Source: Mesomycoplasma dispar
GTDB lineage: Bacteria > Bacillota_I > Bacilli_A > Mycoplasmatales > Metamycoplasmataceae
Direction of reading: 5' to 3'
NCBI RefSeq assembly: GCF_000941075.1
Contig: NZ_CP007229.1
Location: 682,001 to 746,000 of the forward strand
Length of the DNA: 64,000 bases
Below, one piece after another: positions 21,750 through 32,498 of the stretch. Made by a program: the position numbers and the translations under genes. The first letter of the stretch is position 1. Each line of letters starts with the position of its first letter. Under the pieces are notes generated by a model that saw only the letters and a list, made by a program, of their open reading frames with translations, ran no database searches and was not told the origin of the DNA.

Positions 21750-22934
21750 ATGACCAATTTAATTAATCTAATAAAAGAAAAAAAATTAAATGATAAAAAT
21801 TCTAGAAAATTTTGAATTTTGTTTGTTTTGTCAATAATTAAAACAATATTTTTTGTTTCGTTAGTTGTTTTATATAGTAGTTCGTATGACTATAGTCCTA
21901 GACTGAGTTCACATAGAAAAAATAATTTTGACCTAGACTCTTTAATCGGAAGAGTATTAATTACAATATTTTTAATAGCTATTTTTTTGTTTTTAATTTC
22001 ATTATTTTTCCGGATTTCTTTAGCTTGAAATTTAAGGGATGATGAAATTCTTAAACAATCTGGTATAAATCTTAAACAATTTTCAAATGCTTTTTTAATT
22101 TTCCCTTTAACTGTGTCGATTTTATTAATTAATAACTCGTTTAGCCCAAAAAATACAATTGCCAATCATTGAACTACCAGACAACTAATAACTAAATGGA
22201 AAATTATTAATCGTTTTGTTTTGTTGACTCTATTTTTTACCGCATTACTGGCTTTAATTTTTACATATGCGTTATCTTCTAGAGGCATTAGGGCAATCGA
22301 TAATAATTTTATTAGAAATTTTGCAGATGTTCTACGGCCAATATTTGTTCTTACACTTTGGTTTGTCTGATTTTATTTTTTTTCATTAGTTTCTTATTTG
22401 TTCAAAATATATAAATCAATTGATAAAACTGAAGAGGCGAATCAAACATCTACTATTTTAGCTTTTTTTGCGAATTTTTTGGGAACCTACGGTCGGTTGT
22501 TTTACAAAAATATCAAAACTTTAAGGTTTGATTGGAACATATCGCTTATAGAAAAAGAATTAAAAACAAACGAAGAAATAATCACAGAAGAATCCAAAAT
22601 CAAAACTAGTTTAGAATTTTACAAATTCTCAATTATCAAAAATATATTTCATTTTATTTTTATTATCCTTTTTATGATAGCAGCCATAGTTTTACTAGTG
22701 GTGCCTACTGATCAACTTATTGGTCAAAAAGCCAGTATTGGCGTTTTGTTTGCTTTATTTAGTATTGCATTTTCGTTTTATTTTTTTTACATAGTGCCAC
22801 GTTATATTGCAAATTTTGCAAGTTTAACAAAAAAAGGTTTTTATTTAATTTTATATATTTTAGACATTTTTGTGCCTATAGTTTCAATTTATAACCTAAT
22901 AAAATATAAACAAAACAAGACTATTTTAGTTTAA
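21750..22934 (+). CDS. Multi-pass membrane protein of unknown function, tandem paralog 2
   Basis: A 394-residue paralog of the preceding gene with the same arrangement of hydrophobic segments, including the central pattern AWNLRDDEILKQSG, WTTRQLITKWKIIN and the C terminus LILYILDIFVPIVSIYNL. The last 60 or so coding bases are identical at DNA level to those of the first paralog although the rest has diverged, which suggests gene conversion or selection on the C terminus. The ATG at 21750 has no strong ribosome site. The element at 22960 inserted 25 bp downstream of its stop. Function unknown; tandem membrane-protein families of this kind are common in mycoplasma accessory regions. Confidence 0.75.
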
Positions 22935-22959
22935 ATTTTAATATTTTTTTGTTTTAATT

Positions 22960-23462
22960 GGAGTGTTTATAATTTTGTGTTTTAAATTTTTATGGATTTT
23001 TCAAATAGAAATCTAATTTAATTTTACATTATTTAACCAATTAGGGAAAATAATTTCTAATTGTTTTTTAATTATGTGTCAATTTCTTACCTTACTTTGT
23101 CATTTTTCGCTTGCGTTTTCGAGCGTCAAATAAGTTATTTTGAAAGGTAATTTGCACTTTGAATTCCACTTTTTTGTATTTTTCCTAATTAATTTATTCA
23201 ATGATTCATTTAATAAGGATATTTAAAAAATTTTGTTAATTTTGCCAAAGTATCTCTGTAAAAGTTTTAAATATATTCGAAATTTTTATGAAAATCTCTT
23301 TTTTAATTTTTTATGTCCAACGTTTTTTTTTTTTTTTTAATGATTTTTTCAACTTCTAACTCAATCGGGATAATTTTTTTGCTCTTTTTTGATAATTTAG
23401 TCCTTTATGATAAATTTTATCAAATTAGATTTACCTTAAAACACAAAATATTTAATATTCCC
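22960..23462 (-). mobile_element. ~503-bp internally deleted IS256-like derivative (MITE), copy 2
   Basis: Nearly identical to 19057-19563: same ends, same internal deletion joints, differing by a few substitutions and by the length of the internal T run after GTCCAACG. Too short to encode a transposase; it must have been mobilised by a full-length relative. Confidence 0.85.
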
Positions 23463-23477
23463 GAAATTATTTTTCCA

Positions 23478-23566
23478 AATCGTATAAATAATGTAAAATT
23501 AAACTAAATTAGATTTTGTTGACTCAAAAGTCTTAAAAGCTAAGACGCAAAATTATGAACACACCC
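23478..23566 (+). mobile_element. Isolated IS256-like end, inverted relative to its neighbour
   Basis: The sequence ending CGCAAAATTATGAACACACCC is the complement of the IS left end and its subterminal region (TAAATAATGTAAAATTAAA). It lies 15 bp from the right end of the preceding element, so two elements or a rearranged pair met here. Confidence 0.6.
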
Positions 23567-23879
23567 AATATTTTAGAGACTAATCTTGTACTAAAAATTT
23601 TCGTTTTTTAACAATAAAAGGACAATTTTTTTAATGTTTCTAACCAAAAAAATCAATATTTTTCACTATGATGGCAAGAAAAAATTTTTAAAATTATATT
23701 AAGATTTGCGAGCACTATGATAGAAATAATTTACTAAAAAAATCTTTTAAGGTTGATATTTAATTATCGAAATCTAAACAAATTTAAACGCTTTGTTTAG
23801 AAAATATTCTTAATTTTTGATATACTAAATAAAAAATTTTTTAGAAGTGTCGCTATATTACAAGAGGAGATTAGTATTA

Positions 23880-24727
23880 ATGAAAATAGAAAATAGAAAA
23901 AATAAAATCAATCCTGTTCTAAAATGAGTCGGTGGAAAAAGGCAATTACTTGACCGAATTATCCCACTTGTTCCTGAAAAATTTAACAATTATATTGAAC
24001 CTTTTTTTGGTGGCGGGGCTCTATTTTTTAGTCTAGAACCTTCAACAGCAATTATTAATGACTTTAATACTGAATTAATTAATACTTATCAAGTAATCAA
24101 AAATAAACCACAAGAATTAATTTTAGAATTGGAAGAACACCAAAAATTCCATTCAAAAAATCACTTTTACGAAATTCGAAATTTAGATCGGCAAAAAACT
24201 TTGATAAAATTAGCGATGTCAAAAGGGCGGCGAGAATAATATATTTAAACCGCACTTGTTATAACGGATTATACCGTGTTAATCAAGCAGGACAATTTAA
24301 TTCGCCTTTTGGTTATTACAAAAATCCAAACATTGTTAATAAGTCGCTAATTTGGGCAATATCAAAATATCTTAATGAAAATAAAATTGAAATTTTTAGT
24401 CTTGACTATCGAAAAATTTTTGATAATCTCAAAAAAGATGATTTTGTTTATTTAGATCCGCCCTATTTACCAATGTCTGCTAGTTCTTCGTTTACAAGTT
24501 ATACCAAATAAGGATTTAACATTAACGAACAAATTCAACTTAAAAGGGAATGCGATAAACTAAATGCCAAAGGTATTAAATTTCTATTGTCGAATTCAGA
24601 CCATCCTTTATTTCATAAATTATATAAAGATTATGAAATTATTACTGTCAAGGCGAAAAGACTTGTAAATTCTCAGGCGCAAAATCCGCAAAATGTAAAT
24701 GAAATATTAATCAGAAATTACTCATAA
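23880..24727 (+). pseudogene. DpnM/MboIA-type N6-adenine methyltransferase, inactivated
   Basis: A Dam-family (alpha class) adenine methyltransferase of the GATC type. Motif I is intact (LKWVGGKRQLL and EPFFGGGALFF), and the catalytic motif VYLDPPYLP is present downstream. The frame is lost near 24200, where one T is missing relative to an expected KTFDKISDVKRAARI; coding character resumes in another frame at once. A further in-frame TAA lies near 24509 in the TSYTK-GFN segment that follows the DPPY region. The end (NEILIRNYS) is normal. A good ribosome site AGAGGAGA precedes ATG 23880. It was the methylase of a DpnII/MboI-like system, whose endonuclease remnant follows immediately. Confidence 0.85.
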
Positions 24728-24734
24728 AAACAAA

Positions 24735-24878
24735 GTGGATATAAACAAAGCATGAGTTGAACTTTTTAAAAAATACAAAATTTTGCGAGAAATTGAAAAT
24801 CAAGGTTTTTTCATAATCTCGACAACCGTAATTCTAACGAATCTAGTGGTTCAAATGACGGAATTAAATTTGGGTTAA
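24735..24878 (+). pseudogene. Remnant of a restriction endonuclease gene fused to adhesin DNA
   Basis: Starting at GTG 24735 the translation MDINKAWVELFKKYKILREI matches the style of the N terminus of DpnII/MboI-group endonucleases, which usually follow their methylase. After about 27 residues the sequence changes abruptly, at about 24811-24815, into DNA shared with the P216-like adhesin gene, read out of frame, and stops at 24876. The rest of the endonuclease is missing, so a recombination event removed it. The family assignment rests on a short stretch. Confidence 0.6.
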
Positions 24879-27800
24879 CTTTATTAGATTTTAACAATTA
24901 TTTTGCAAACGATGTTAAAAAAGCCGAAGAAGGTCTTCCAATATTTTTACCAGCGAAATTAACTGATGATTCTTCAGATACTTCCAAAAATTGAAGAGAA
25001 CAAATAATTGAAGAATTCAAGAACCAAAATCAGCAAGATCAATTAGGACAATTACCATTAAAAGTTTGGCAAAAAATTATTGGTGATGAAAAAGAACAAG
25101 ATGTCGACAAAACCGTTAAACAAAAGATTTTTAAAAAATTCCAAGAGTCATTAACAACTTCTAGAAAAGCTAGTTTTTGAAATGATTCTTCTTCAGGTTC
25201 ATCAAATGAACCATTTAAAAATTCTGATTTTGCACAAATTAGCAATCTTCAAGATTTAGTATTTGCCTTTTATTCTTCAGCGGCACTTGCCGATAATTGG
25301 AAAAATTACCAACAAAACGGGGCAAAACCAGCAATTATTTTTGAACCCGAAGATGAAAAAGAAAATAAAGATGCAAATGTTTACCAGTTAAAATTCCACT
25401 ATGCAATCGGTTTTGCCGATAATGCTGGTAAATTTAATGAAGATGTAATTAAGTCATCAACAAGAACAATTTATCTAAAAACTTCCGGTAGATCAAAAGC
25501 GGAAGTTAGTGCAATTAAACAACTAAATGAGACAATCCAAAATGCTCCTTTAGGAATTCAAAACGTTTTCCTTGACTCGGAAAAATTTGCAGTCTTGCAA
25601 ACACTTGCAAGTTCAATTGCTGAAAAAAATAATCCGCAAGTTGAAGAAGAAATTGACAAACCAAAACCCGAAGACACAACTTGAGTCCACGATGAAATTA
25701 AAAGACCAGCGATCCCCCAAATTCAAGAAGAAAAACAACCAGATTGATTCGATGGGAAACTCAAAAATCAGCAAGTAGATAATAATAGTCAAAGTTCAAC
25801 CCCGACAAAAGTAGCAGTCTCAACTTTTGCCAACATTAGTGAAAGTCCCTTTTTTAGTACTAATTTCCAAGATAGTCAAAGTCAAGATAATACTAATAAA
25901 TCGAAAACAGATCAGTCAAATAATAATCAAGCTAAAAAAGAAGCAGCGCTACTTAAAGAAAAGTTAGCAATTTTATTAGGTCAGCAATTTATTCAATATT
26001 ACCAATTAGCAGGCGAGCAAGTTGAATTTGAAATTCAAAAAGTTGAAAAACTTAGTCAAACTAGTTTTAAAGTTGAATTTAAACTAGCAAAAACCGTTAA
26101 TGATAATAATGTGATCGCAAAAGTTGTCTCTGATGAGTCAATGACATTAATTGTTAATACCGCGCTAACAAAAGCGCCAGAATTAGCTAAGAAGGCACAA
26201 GTTTCTGATACTGAATGACTAAGTCAGTATAATCCCCAAAATCCGCTCGCGGCTAAAACTAAATTTACCTTAGAATTCAAAGAAAAGATTCCTCTTGATG
26301 AAAAAGGAGCGCCAACCTCAGAATGACTTGCTTCAGTACCAGTGGTAATTCACCAACAATTATTGAAACTAACCCCGGTGGTGAAGTCGATGAATGATGT
26401 GAAGATAGTGGAAAAAAAAGAAGAAAAAGTGATCTTGAAAGAAAAGAAGACAGTGATTCTAGTTCTTCTTTAGCAGAAGATAAAAATTACTACATCCTCA
26501 ATCCGCTAACAAAAACTCATTGACTAACATTAAATAATGCAATTAATAATGATTCTAATTTCAAAATTGAAAATTTAAAGGTTAAAGAAAATAATCAAAT
26601 CGAATTCGATCTTCGTGCTAATAATATTAAAAGATTAATTAATACACCAATAACATTTGCTGGATATAGTCCGTTTAGTGAAGGAACGGCTTTACAAATC
26701 CTTGAGGTTAGAAATAAAATTCTTGATAATATTAACAAAGAAATTAGCAAAGAAAATTTCAACCAGATTTTTGTTGAACTAAATAATAAAGAAAATCAAA
26801 CAAATCCTTCGCAGTCTTACGTGATGATTAAACCAAAATATATTATCGAGCGCACCGTCGGTGTCCCTTGAGCAACCGGATATGATGGTTATGAGGGGAA
26901 TGAGAACAATTTACTTGCTAAAACAAGAAGAGGTATAAAAAGTTTAGATTTAATTAATCTTTTAAAACTAGAAAACACTAAATATGTTAATAAAGTCGGT
27001 CTGTCAGTTAAAGTTTTTGACCCGGATAATGTTTTAGGTGGAATCACAAAGGAAGGTGGAGGAAATAAAGAAGAAATAAAACTAAAATCTTACGATCTTT
27101 ACAATGACCCTGAACAAGGAGATGGGAAAAAACTTGCAAAAGGATGGACAAATATCCACCCAAATCAGCGCGTAATTCAGAATGAAAACCAAAAATTACC
27201 AGAAAACTATTTAAATGTGATTTTAAACAAACCTTGAAAAGTAACTTTATATAATTCAAGTGATTTTATTAGTAATTTATTCTCTAAACCGGATAATAAA
27301 ACTAAATTTAAAAAAGTAGTTGCTAGAAAAGTTAATAATAATTTTGCCGACTGAGGAACAGCGTATTTAACACTTTGATATCCACAAAGTTTGATTCAGC
27401 AGCAACCGAACATAATTAGTGCCAATATTGATCAGTTGTTGCTAAAAGATCATATGGAACTAAAGAAAAACGAAAAATTAATTGCGCCAAATATAACGCA
27501 ATGATGACCAAATATTCAGAATTTCACTGAAGCGAAAATTAAGACTGAAAAAAAATATGCTTCGTCATTAAAAATAAATAACAAAGTTAGGTTACGAGTT
27601 GCATGATCCAAAATCAAATTCGACGGTTTCACCCTTCAAGCTCTAAAGTCAAAATTCCGTCGTAAATCACGTACTTTTACATTAACAACAACGGTTCCAA
27701 CTCCTTTGCAAAAATATAGTATTGACTTCAAAAAAGAAGACTGAAGGTTAGTTTTCCAAAATGAAGAAAACCAAATTGCGATGTTACGTGCTGAAGAAGA

Positions 27801-28095
27801 TAAAGAATCTAATGATAAGAAAAAATGAATTGAATTTAAAGTAAGAATTCCTGATGAAATGTTTAGTTCAAATGTTAGATTTGTTGGTGTGATGAAACAA
27901 ACTGAAAATCAAGCGCAATGGCTTCCAATTGTTAATACTTCGACAATTTTTGACTATCGGGGAATTGATGATCCAAGTGGTACTGAACTTTTTGATATTA
28001 GAAAATACAAACAAATCAAAGGTCTTGGACTCACTAACAACGCTTTTAACAACGTTTTTAAAGAATTTAATATTCACCGAAAAACAATAAAATAA
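24815..28095 (+). pseudogene. Truncated, frameshifted copy of the P216-like adhesin C-terminal part
   Basis: Covers the equivalent of residues from about 717 to the end of the adhesin gene at 36139-41595, without any start. Starts abruptly at the joint with the endonuclease remnant. Large blocks are nearly identical to the intact gene, including the STNFQDSQ cleavage-like motif and the last ~100 residues. Other blocks are quite different: near 26390-26450, where the frame also shifts beside an A8 run; near 26900-27060; and near 27540-27600. With the frameshift and no promoter it is not expressed as a normal adhesin. It may act as a silent donor for recombination with the intact copy. Confidence 0.85.
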
Positions 28096-28099
28096 ATAA
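24815..28099 (+). repeat. 3.3-kb inverted repeat, left arm
   Basis: Homologous in opposite orientation to 36137-39447. The joint on the left falls at AATCTCGACAACCGTAATTC (about 24815); on the right both arms end just after the adhesin stop codon. The arms flank about 8.0 kb of restriction genes. Confidence 0.88.
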
Positions 28100-28115
28100 T
28101 AAATAATATAAACAT

Positions 28116-28141
28116 AAAACCGAGGTGAAAACCTCGGTTTT
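28116..28141. terminator. Bidirectional terminator between adhesin copy and type IIG gene
   Basis: A perfect stem AAAACCGAGGT / ACCTCGGTTTT with a GAAA loop, A-rich on one side and T-rich on the other. It serves the plus-strand adhesin copy and the minus-strand restriction gene. Confidence 0.9.
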
Positions 28142-28169
28142 ATTTTAAATAATAATAATAATAAATATG

Positions 28170-30761
28170 CTACTTTAATTTTTCTTTGTCTGTTTGAAGT
28201 TTAGAACTATCAAGACCAGTAGCGACTGAATAAGTTTTAAGTTCTGCTAGAAGATCTGTTTTAAGTTTTCATAAATGGGCAACTTCGAGTTCTTTAGTAA
28301 ATAGTTCAATGAAATCAAAATCAATTTTCCCATTATTAATGGGAAGTAAAAATTTAGTGTTTAGAACACTTTCTTTTGAAGAATTTATTCCCCAATCAAA
28401 TTTATCAATTGCTTTTTGAATTGTTGTTGCAATAAATAACAATGACTTTTGGCTAATTTCTTCAGAATTTTTATACTTTAAAATTTTTATATTATTACCA
28501 GTAAAATATTCTTGTTTTTGAAAAAAACTAAAAAAAGTATCTTGAGCAAAACTGATCGTGTTTTTCGGGTTTAAAAATTTCGGATCTTCTTTAATATATC
28601 CTTTAATTCCGTTATTTTTACTTTGCCTGACAACATAAGGGTAAGAATTTGGAATTTGTTTATCATAAATCTGAACTTTATTAGCGTGAATAATCTTTTT
28701 TGAACTTGAAACTGTAAATAAATCACCAATTTTGAATTCACCCCACTGAATTTTTTCAACTAGTGAAACTTCAGCTTTTTCTAAGTCAATCTCGGTTTTT
28801 TTAATAATTTCAGCGATTTCTCAAATTAAAAAATCACCAATTGATTTTTTGAAATCAGCGATACTTGGTTTTAGATCGACCTGTTTTGTTTTATTTCAGT
28901 CACCACCATTTAAAGGATCAATTACATCGGTAAAATAATTATTTTTACCAATTAAATCTAATTTATGCCCACCAATATTGACTAAATTAACAAGTTCTTG
29001 GTATCTGGCAGTCGCGTTATTGCTATCAACTAAATTAATACTTGCTTTTTTTCGGTTAGTTCGTTTATAACCATCATCACTAAAATCAATAAATTTAACT
29101 TGATAATCTTTATGATGACTTTGTCCAACTTGAAAAACATAAATATGTGTTTGCACACTTGATTTTCCGATGAATAAGTCAATTGGCATTTTAATACTTG
29201 CTAATAAAGTGTTTTTCTTTAGAATTTCAACATTATATTCGCGCGCCTTTCCCGAACCAGCCGAGGACTGAATTATGATTGCTGCATAGCCATTTTTCAT
29301 CATTGAAAGTGCTTTTTTTACAAAAACCATCCCGTTTCCTGGCGTCGAATAAGGTGGATTTAGAATAAAAGCATTAGCAGGAAAATTTTTCTCATTAACA
29401 AATTCTAGCGAGTCTCCTTTTAGCAAACTCGAAGAACCATCACCCATTATGATCATATTCAAAATTGCAAGCATATGAACTTTTGGCAGAATTTCAATTC
29501 CTAATAGTTGTTGTTTTTTAATTTTAATTTTTTTAGTTTCTAATTCTTTTGGTGATTTTGCTTTTTGAGTTGCATCGGCAATCATTTCGTTCATTGCTGC
29601 CACTAAAAGTCCACCAGAGCCACTGGCAAAATCTCAAACATAAGAATCTTGGTTAACACGGGCGAGTTTTACTAAAAGTTTGGCAACATAAGGCGGAGTT
29701 AAAACGACATCGTTTTTTTTATCTTCGCTAAAACCAAGTCAGGAATACATTTCGTTAAATAATTTACCGGCAAAGTCGATCTCAAGCCCGTTTTTGAAAA
29801 AATAGCCGATATTATCAATTACTTTTACAAAAATTCTTCTAATTCGCGATTCACCATTTTCTGGAAAATTAAGCGCATCATCTTCAAGACTTGGTTTTAA
29901 AATATTAATTAGAGATTTTTGTTTTTCGGGTAAAAGCCCTTTTTCGCGTAAAAAAGAGATAATTTTTCTTAAAATTTTTTCACCATCACGGTAGTTTATT
30001 TCATTTTCTGATTTTAGATCATTTTTTGTAAGTGGCTTAACTTTATTCGGAATTATCAAACTTGCAATAATGCTAGCAACAATTAAATGCAGTTTTGTAT
30101 CAGCTTCAATATTTAACTCATTTTTATAAATATCATTATTAAGTTTTTTTAGCGCGATTTCCATTTCCGCTTCAGTTTTTTGGCGAATTTTATCTTTTTC
30201 TTCTTGACTTAAAAATGAATTTTTGGTTTTTTCAATAAATTTATCAAAATGTTTGGGAGCTAAAAAACTAAAATCACTGTATTCGCCGACTTTTTGTCCT
30301 TTAGTATAATTTTCTTTTGAAACTCATCAAACTTCAATTTTTCCTTCAAATTCACCTTTTTTATTTTTTTCACCAACTGCACCAATGGCAATGACATCAG
30401 GATAATAAGTGTATAGAATAACCGCTTTAGCATAATGAATTGCACCATTAACGGCAAAATTTTTAATATGATCAAAGCGGGACAAATCGGGAAAACTGTC
30501 ATCATCTAGTTTTACCATTTTGTTAAATCCAGATTTATATTCGATTAAAATTGGGTAATGATTTCCAAAACTATCGCTTTTTAAAAGTTTTGCATCCGGT
30601 TTGTTCCCACCTTTGTTTCCGGATTTAGAATAATATTCGTTAAGTGCAAAATCAATTTGATCGTTTAGTGGTTCTGATTCTAATGAAACACCGATTTCCA
30701 TTGCTTTTAACTCTGAATTAAAATGATTGGCAACACTAGCTTCTGCAGTTTTTGGTTTCAT
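28170..30761 (-). CDS. Single-chain type IIG restriction-modification enzyme
   Basis: An 863-residue protein with several UGA Trp codons. N terminus: a PD-(D/E)xK-type nuclease pattern, PDAKLL (about residues 54-59) and ILIEYKSG (about 71-78). Middle: a helical linker, then a gamma-class N6-adenine methyltransferase with motif I as VWDFASGSGGLLVAA (about 375-389) and catalytic NPPY in ILNPPYSTPGNG (about 445). C terminus (from about 660): a region beginning QWGEFKIGDLF, typical of an HsdS-like target recognition domain. Cleavage, methylation and recognition are thus in one chain, as in BcgI/type IIG enzymes. No separate HsdS or HsdR lies nearby. It appears intact, and it sits between the two inverted adhesin arms. 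The recognition site cannot be predicted from the sequence alone. Confidence 0.82.
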
Positions 30762-31189
30762 AGCAAAAATTCCGTTCTTTTTCTTTTATTTATTTGTTAA
30801 GAGATAAAAATTAATCAAAAATCCGGTTAAAATTTTAATTAATTTAGTGGTTTTCTTTTTATTATAAATTAAAAGGATAAGAAATAACAAAATTTAGTGG
30901 AAAATTAGGTTTCAAGAGAACAGATACACTAATCAAATTAACTTATTTTTCAATCATCTTTTACCATTTTAGTCGTTCTTCCTTTTCCTTTGTTTGTCTT
31001 TAAAATTTAACAAATAAAAGGAATATTAAATATTTTCTGTTTTAAAGTAAATCTGTTTTGATAAAATTTATTTTAAAGAACTAAACTAGATTAGATTTTG
31101 CCCATTTCAAAATCCTTTAAGATTAAAACACAAAATTATATACACACCCAAAATTTAAGAAAGCGCAATAACAAAATCGGAGAATTTTT
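30762..31189. other. Gap between type IIG gene and Dam-type methylase
   Basis: About 430 bp. It contains the 130-bp IS derivative at 31020-31149 and otherwise only AT-rich DNA with promoters for the flanking divergent genes. Confidence 0.5.
31020..31149 (+). mobile_element. ~130-bp minimal IS256-like derivative
   Basis: Both ends of the IS family are present (GGAATATTAAATATTTTCTG and AAAATTATATACACACCC) with about 75 bp between them; all transposase sequence is gone. It lies in the opposite orientation to the other elements. Confidence 0.7.
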
Positions 31190-32266
31190 ATGAAAAAAGT
31201 AGTGAAGTCGTTGTTAAAATACCCAGGAGGTAAACAAAACGAACTTAAAATTATTAAAGAAAATCTGCCAAAAACTGCAATCAATTATTACGAACCTTTT
31301 GTTGGCGGCGGCTCTGTTTTTCTTGAAATGAGTTATAAAAAATACTTTATTAATGATATTTCGCAAGATTTAATAAAATTATATCAATTTATAAAAAGGC
31401 AAAACCATGACTTTTTTTTAGAGTTAGAAAAAATTAATTTTAATTTAAAATTAATTACTAGTTTTGTTGAAAAACACAAAAAAAGCTTAATTCACTCTTA
31501 TTATGACTGAAAAAAGGGATTAGAAATTAGTCTTAGTCCTTTATTTAATAGTATTTTTGTTCAACTTAATCTCAATAATATTGCGATCTTTCAAGAAAAA
31601 TTAGCAGATTCACTAATGCCAAAATTTAAATTAATTTCCAAACTCGAAACTAAAATTGACAAAAAAATATCAGAAATTGACATTCTGAAAAATATTCATA
31701 GCGGCATTGCTTCAAGTTTGTATAGTTTTTATCGACAAATTTATAACAAAGTTGACTACGGAAGTCCTAGTTTGCGCATTGCTATTTTCTATTATCTCCG
31801 CGATTTTTGCTATTCTTCGATGTTTCGCTATAATAAAAATGGCGATTTTAACGTTCCTTATGGCGGGATCAGTTATGATCAAAAAAATCTAGATGCTAAA
31901 ATTGAATTTTTGCAACAAGAAAGTTTGCTTAAGAAATTAGAGAGAACAGTAATTGAAAATGTTGATTTTGAAAAATTTTTCTTTGAAAACGAACCAAAAG
32001 TAGATGATTTTGTTTTTTTAGACCCACCTTATGATACAGAATTTTCAACCTATGACCAAAATCCATTTGATCAAAACGATCAAATCCGACTTGCAAATTT
32101 CTGCAAAACAACAAAGGCGAAATTTATGCTAATAATTAAAAAAACTGATTTTATCCTTGATTTATACAAAGATTTTAACATCAAGTATTTCAAGAAAAAC
32201 TATACAGTAAGTTTTAAAAACCGTAATAAAAAAAATGTAGATCATTTATTGATTACAAACTATTAA
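31190..32266 (+). CDS. Dam-type N6-adenine DNA methyltransferase (alpha class)
   Basis: A 358-residue SAM-dependent methyltransferase. Motif I region: LLKYPGGKQNEL (residues about 8-19) and YEPFVGGGSVFLE (about 34-46). Catalytic motif: FVFLDPPYDTEF (about 276-287), which indicates N6-adenine methylation. Order and length fit the alpha/D12 class. It differs clearly from the dead Dam-like gene at 23880. A CGGAGA ribosome site precedes the ATG. It reads through UGA at 31508. No endonuclease follows; a hairpin and 230 bp of non-coding DNA separate it from the fused methylase on the other strand. It is probably an orphan methylase or the remnant of a system that lost its nuclease. Target sequence unknown. 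Confidence 0.87.
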
Positions 32267-32312
32267 AAAAATAAAGGGAAAAATATATGGATAAATAAGA
32301 AGAAAAAATGAG

Positions 32313-32337
32313 ACACACCATAAAAGGTGTGTTTTTT
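32313..32337 (+). terminator. Terminator after the Dam-type methylase
   Basis: Stem ACACACC / GGTGTGT with ATAAAA loop followed by TTTTT. The 5' arm and the preceding AAGAAAAAATGAG are shared with the large palindrome at 35973-36022. Confidence 0.75.
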
Positions 32338-32498
32338 ATGAAACAAAATAAATTTTCAATTAATTCGAAACTGACAAAAAAGTATTATGATTATGGTATC
32401 AACGGATTAATTAGCGCACACGGTAAAAATTAATTACCACACAAGCTCATTTTTTAAATGATAGAACAAAACTAGAGTGCTAAATTAAGTTATAAAAG
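32338..32498. other. Short gap with a 31-codon open frame
   Basis: ATG 32338 opens a 31-residue frame (starting MKQNKFSINSKLTKKYYDYG, ending at 32433) directly after the terminator, with no convincing ribosome site. Possibly the remnant of a lost endonuclease gene; nothing else seen. Confidence 0.3.

Noticed and set aside
32338-32433. A 31-codon gene after the Dam-type methylase
   Set aside because: No good ribosome site, starts in the terminator's T-run, and no recognisable product.
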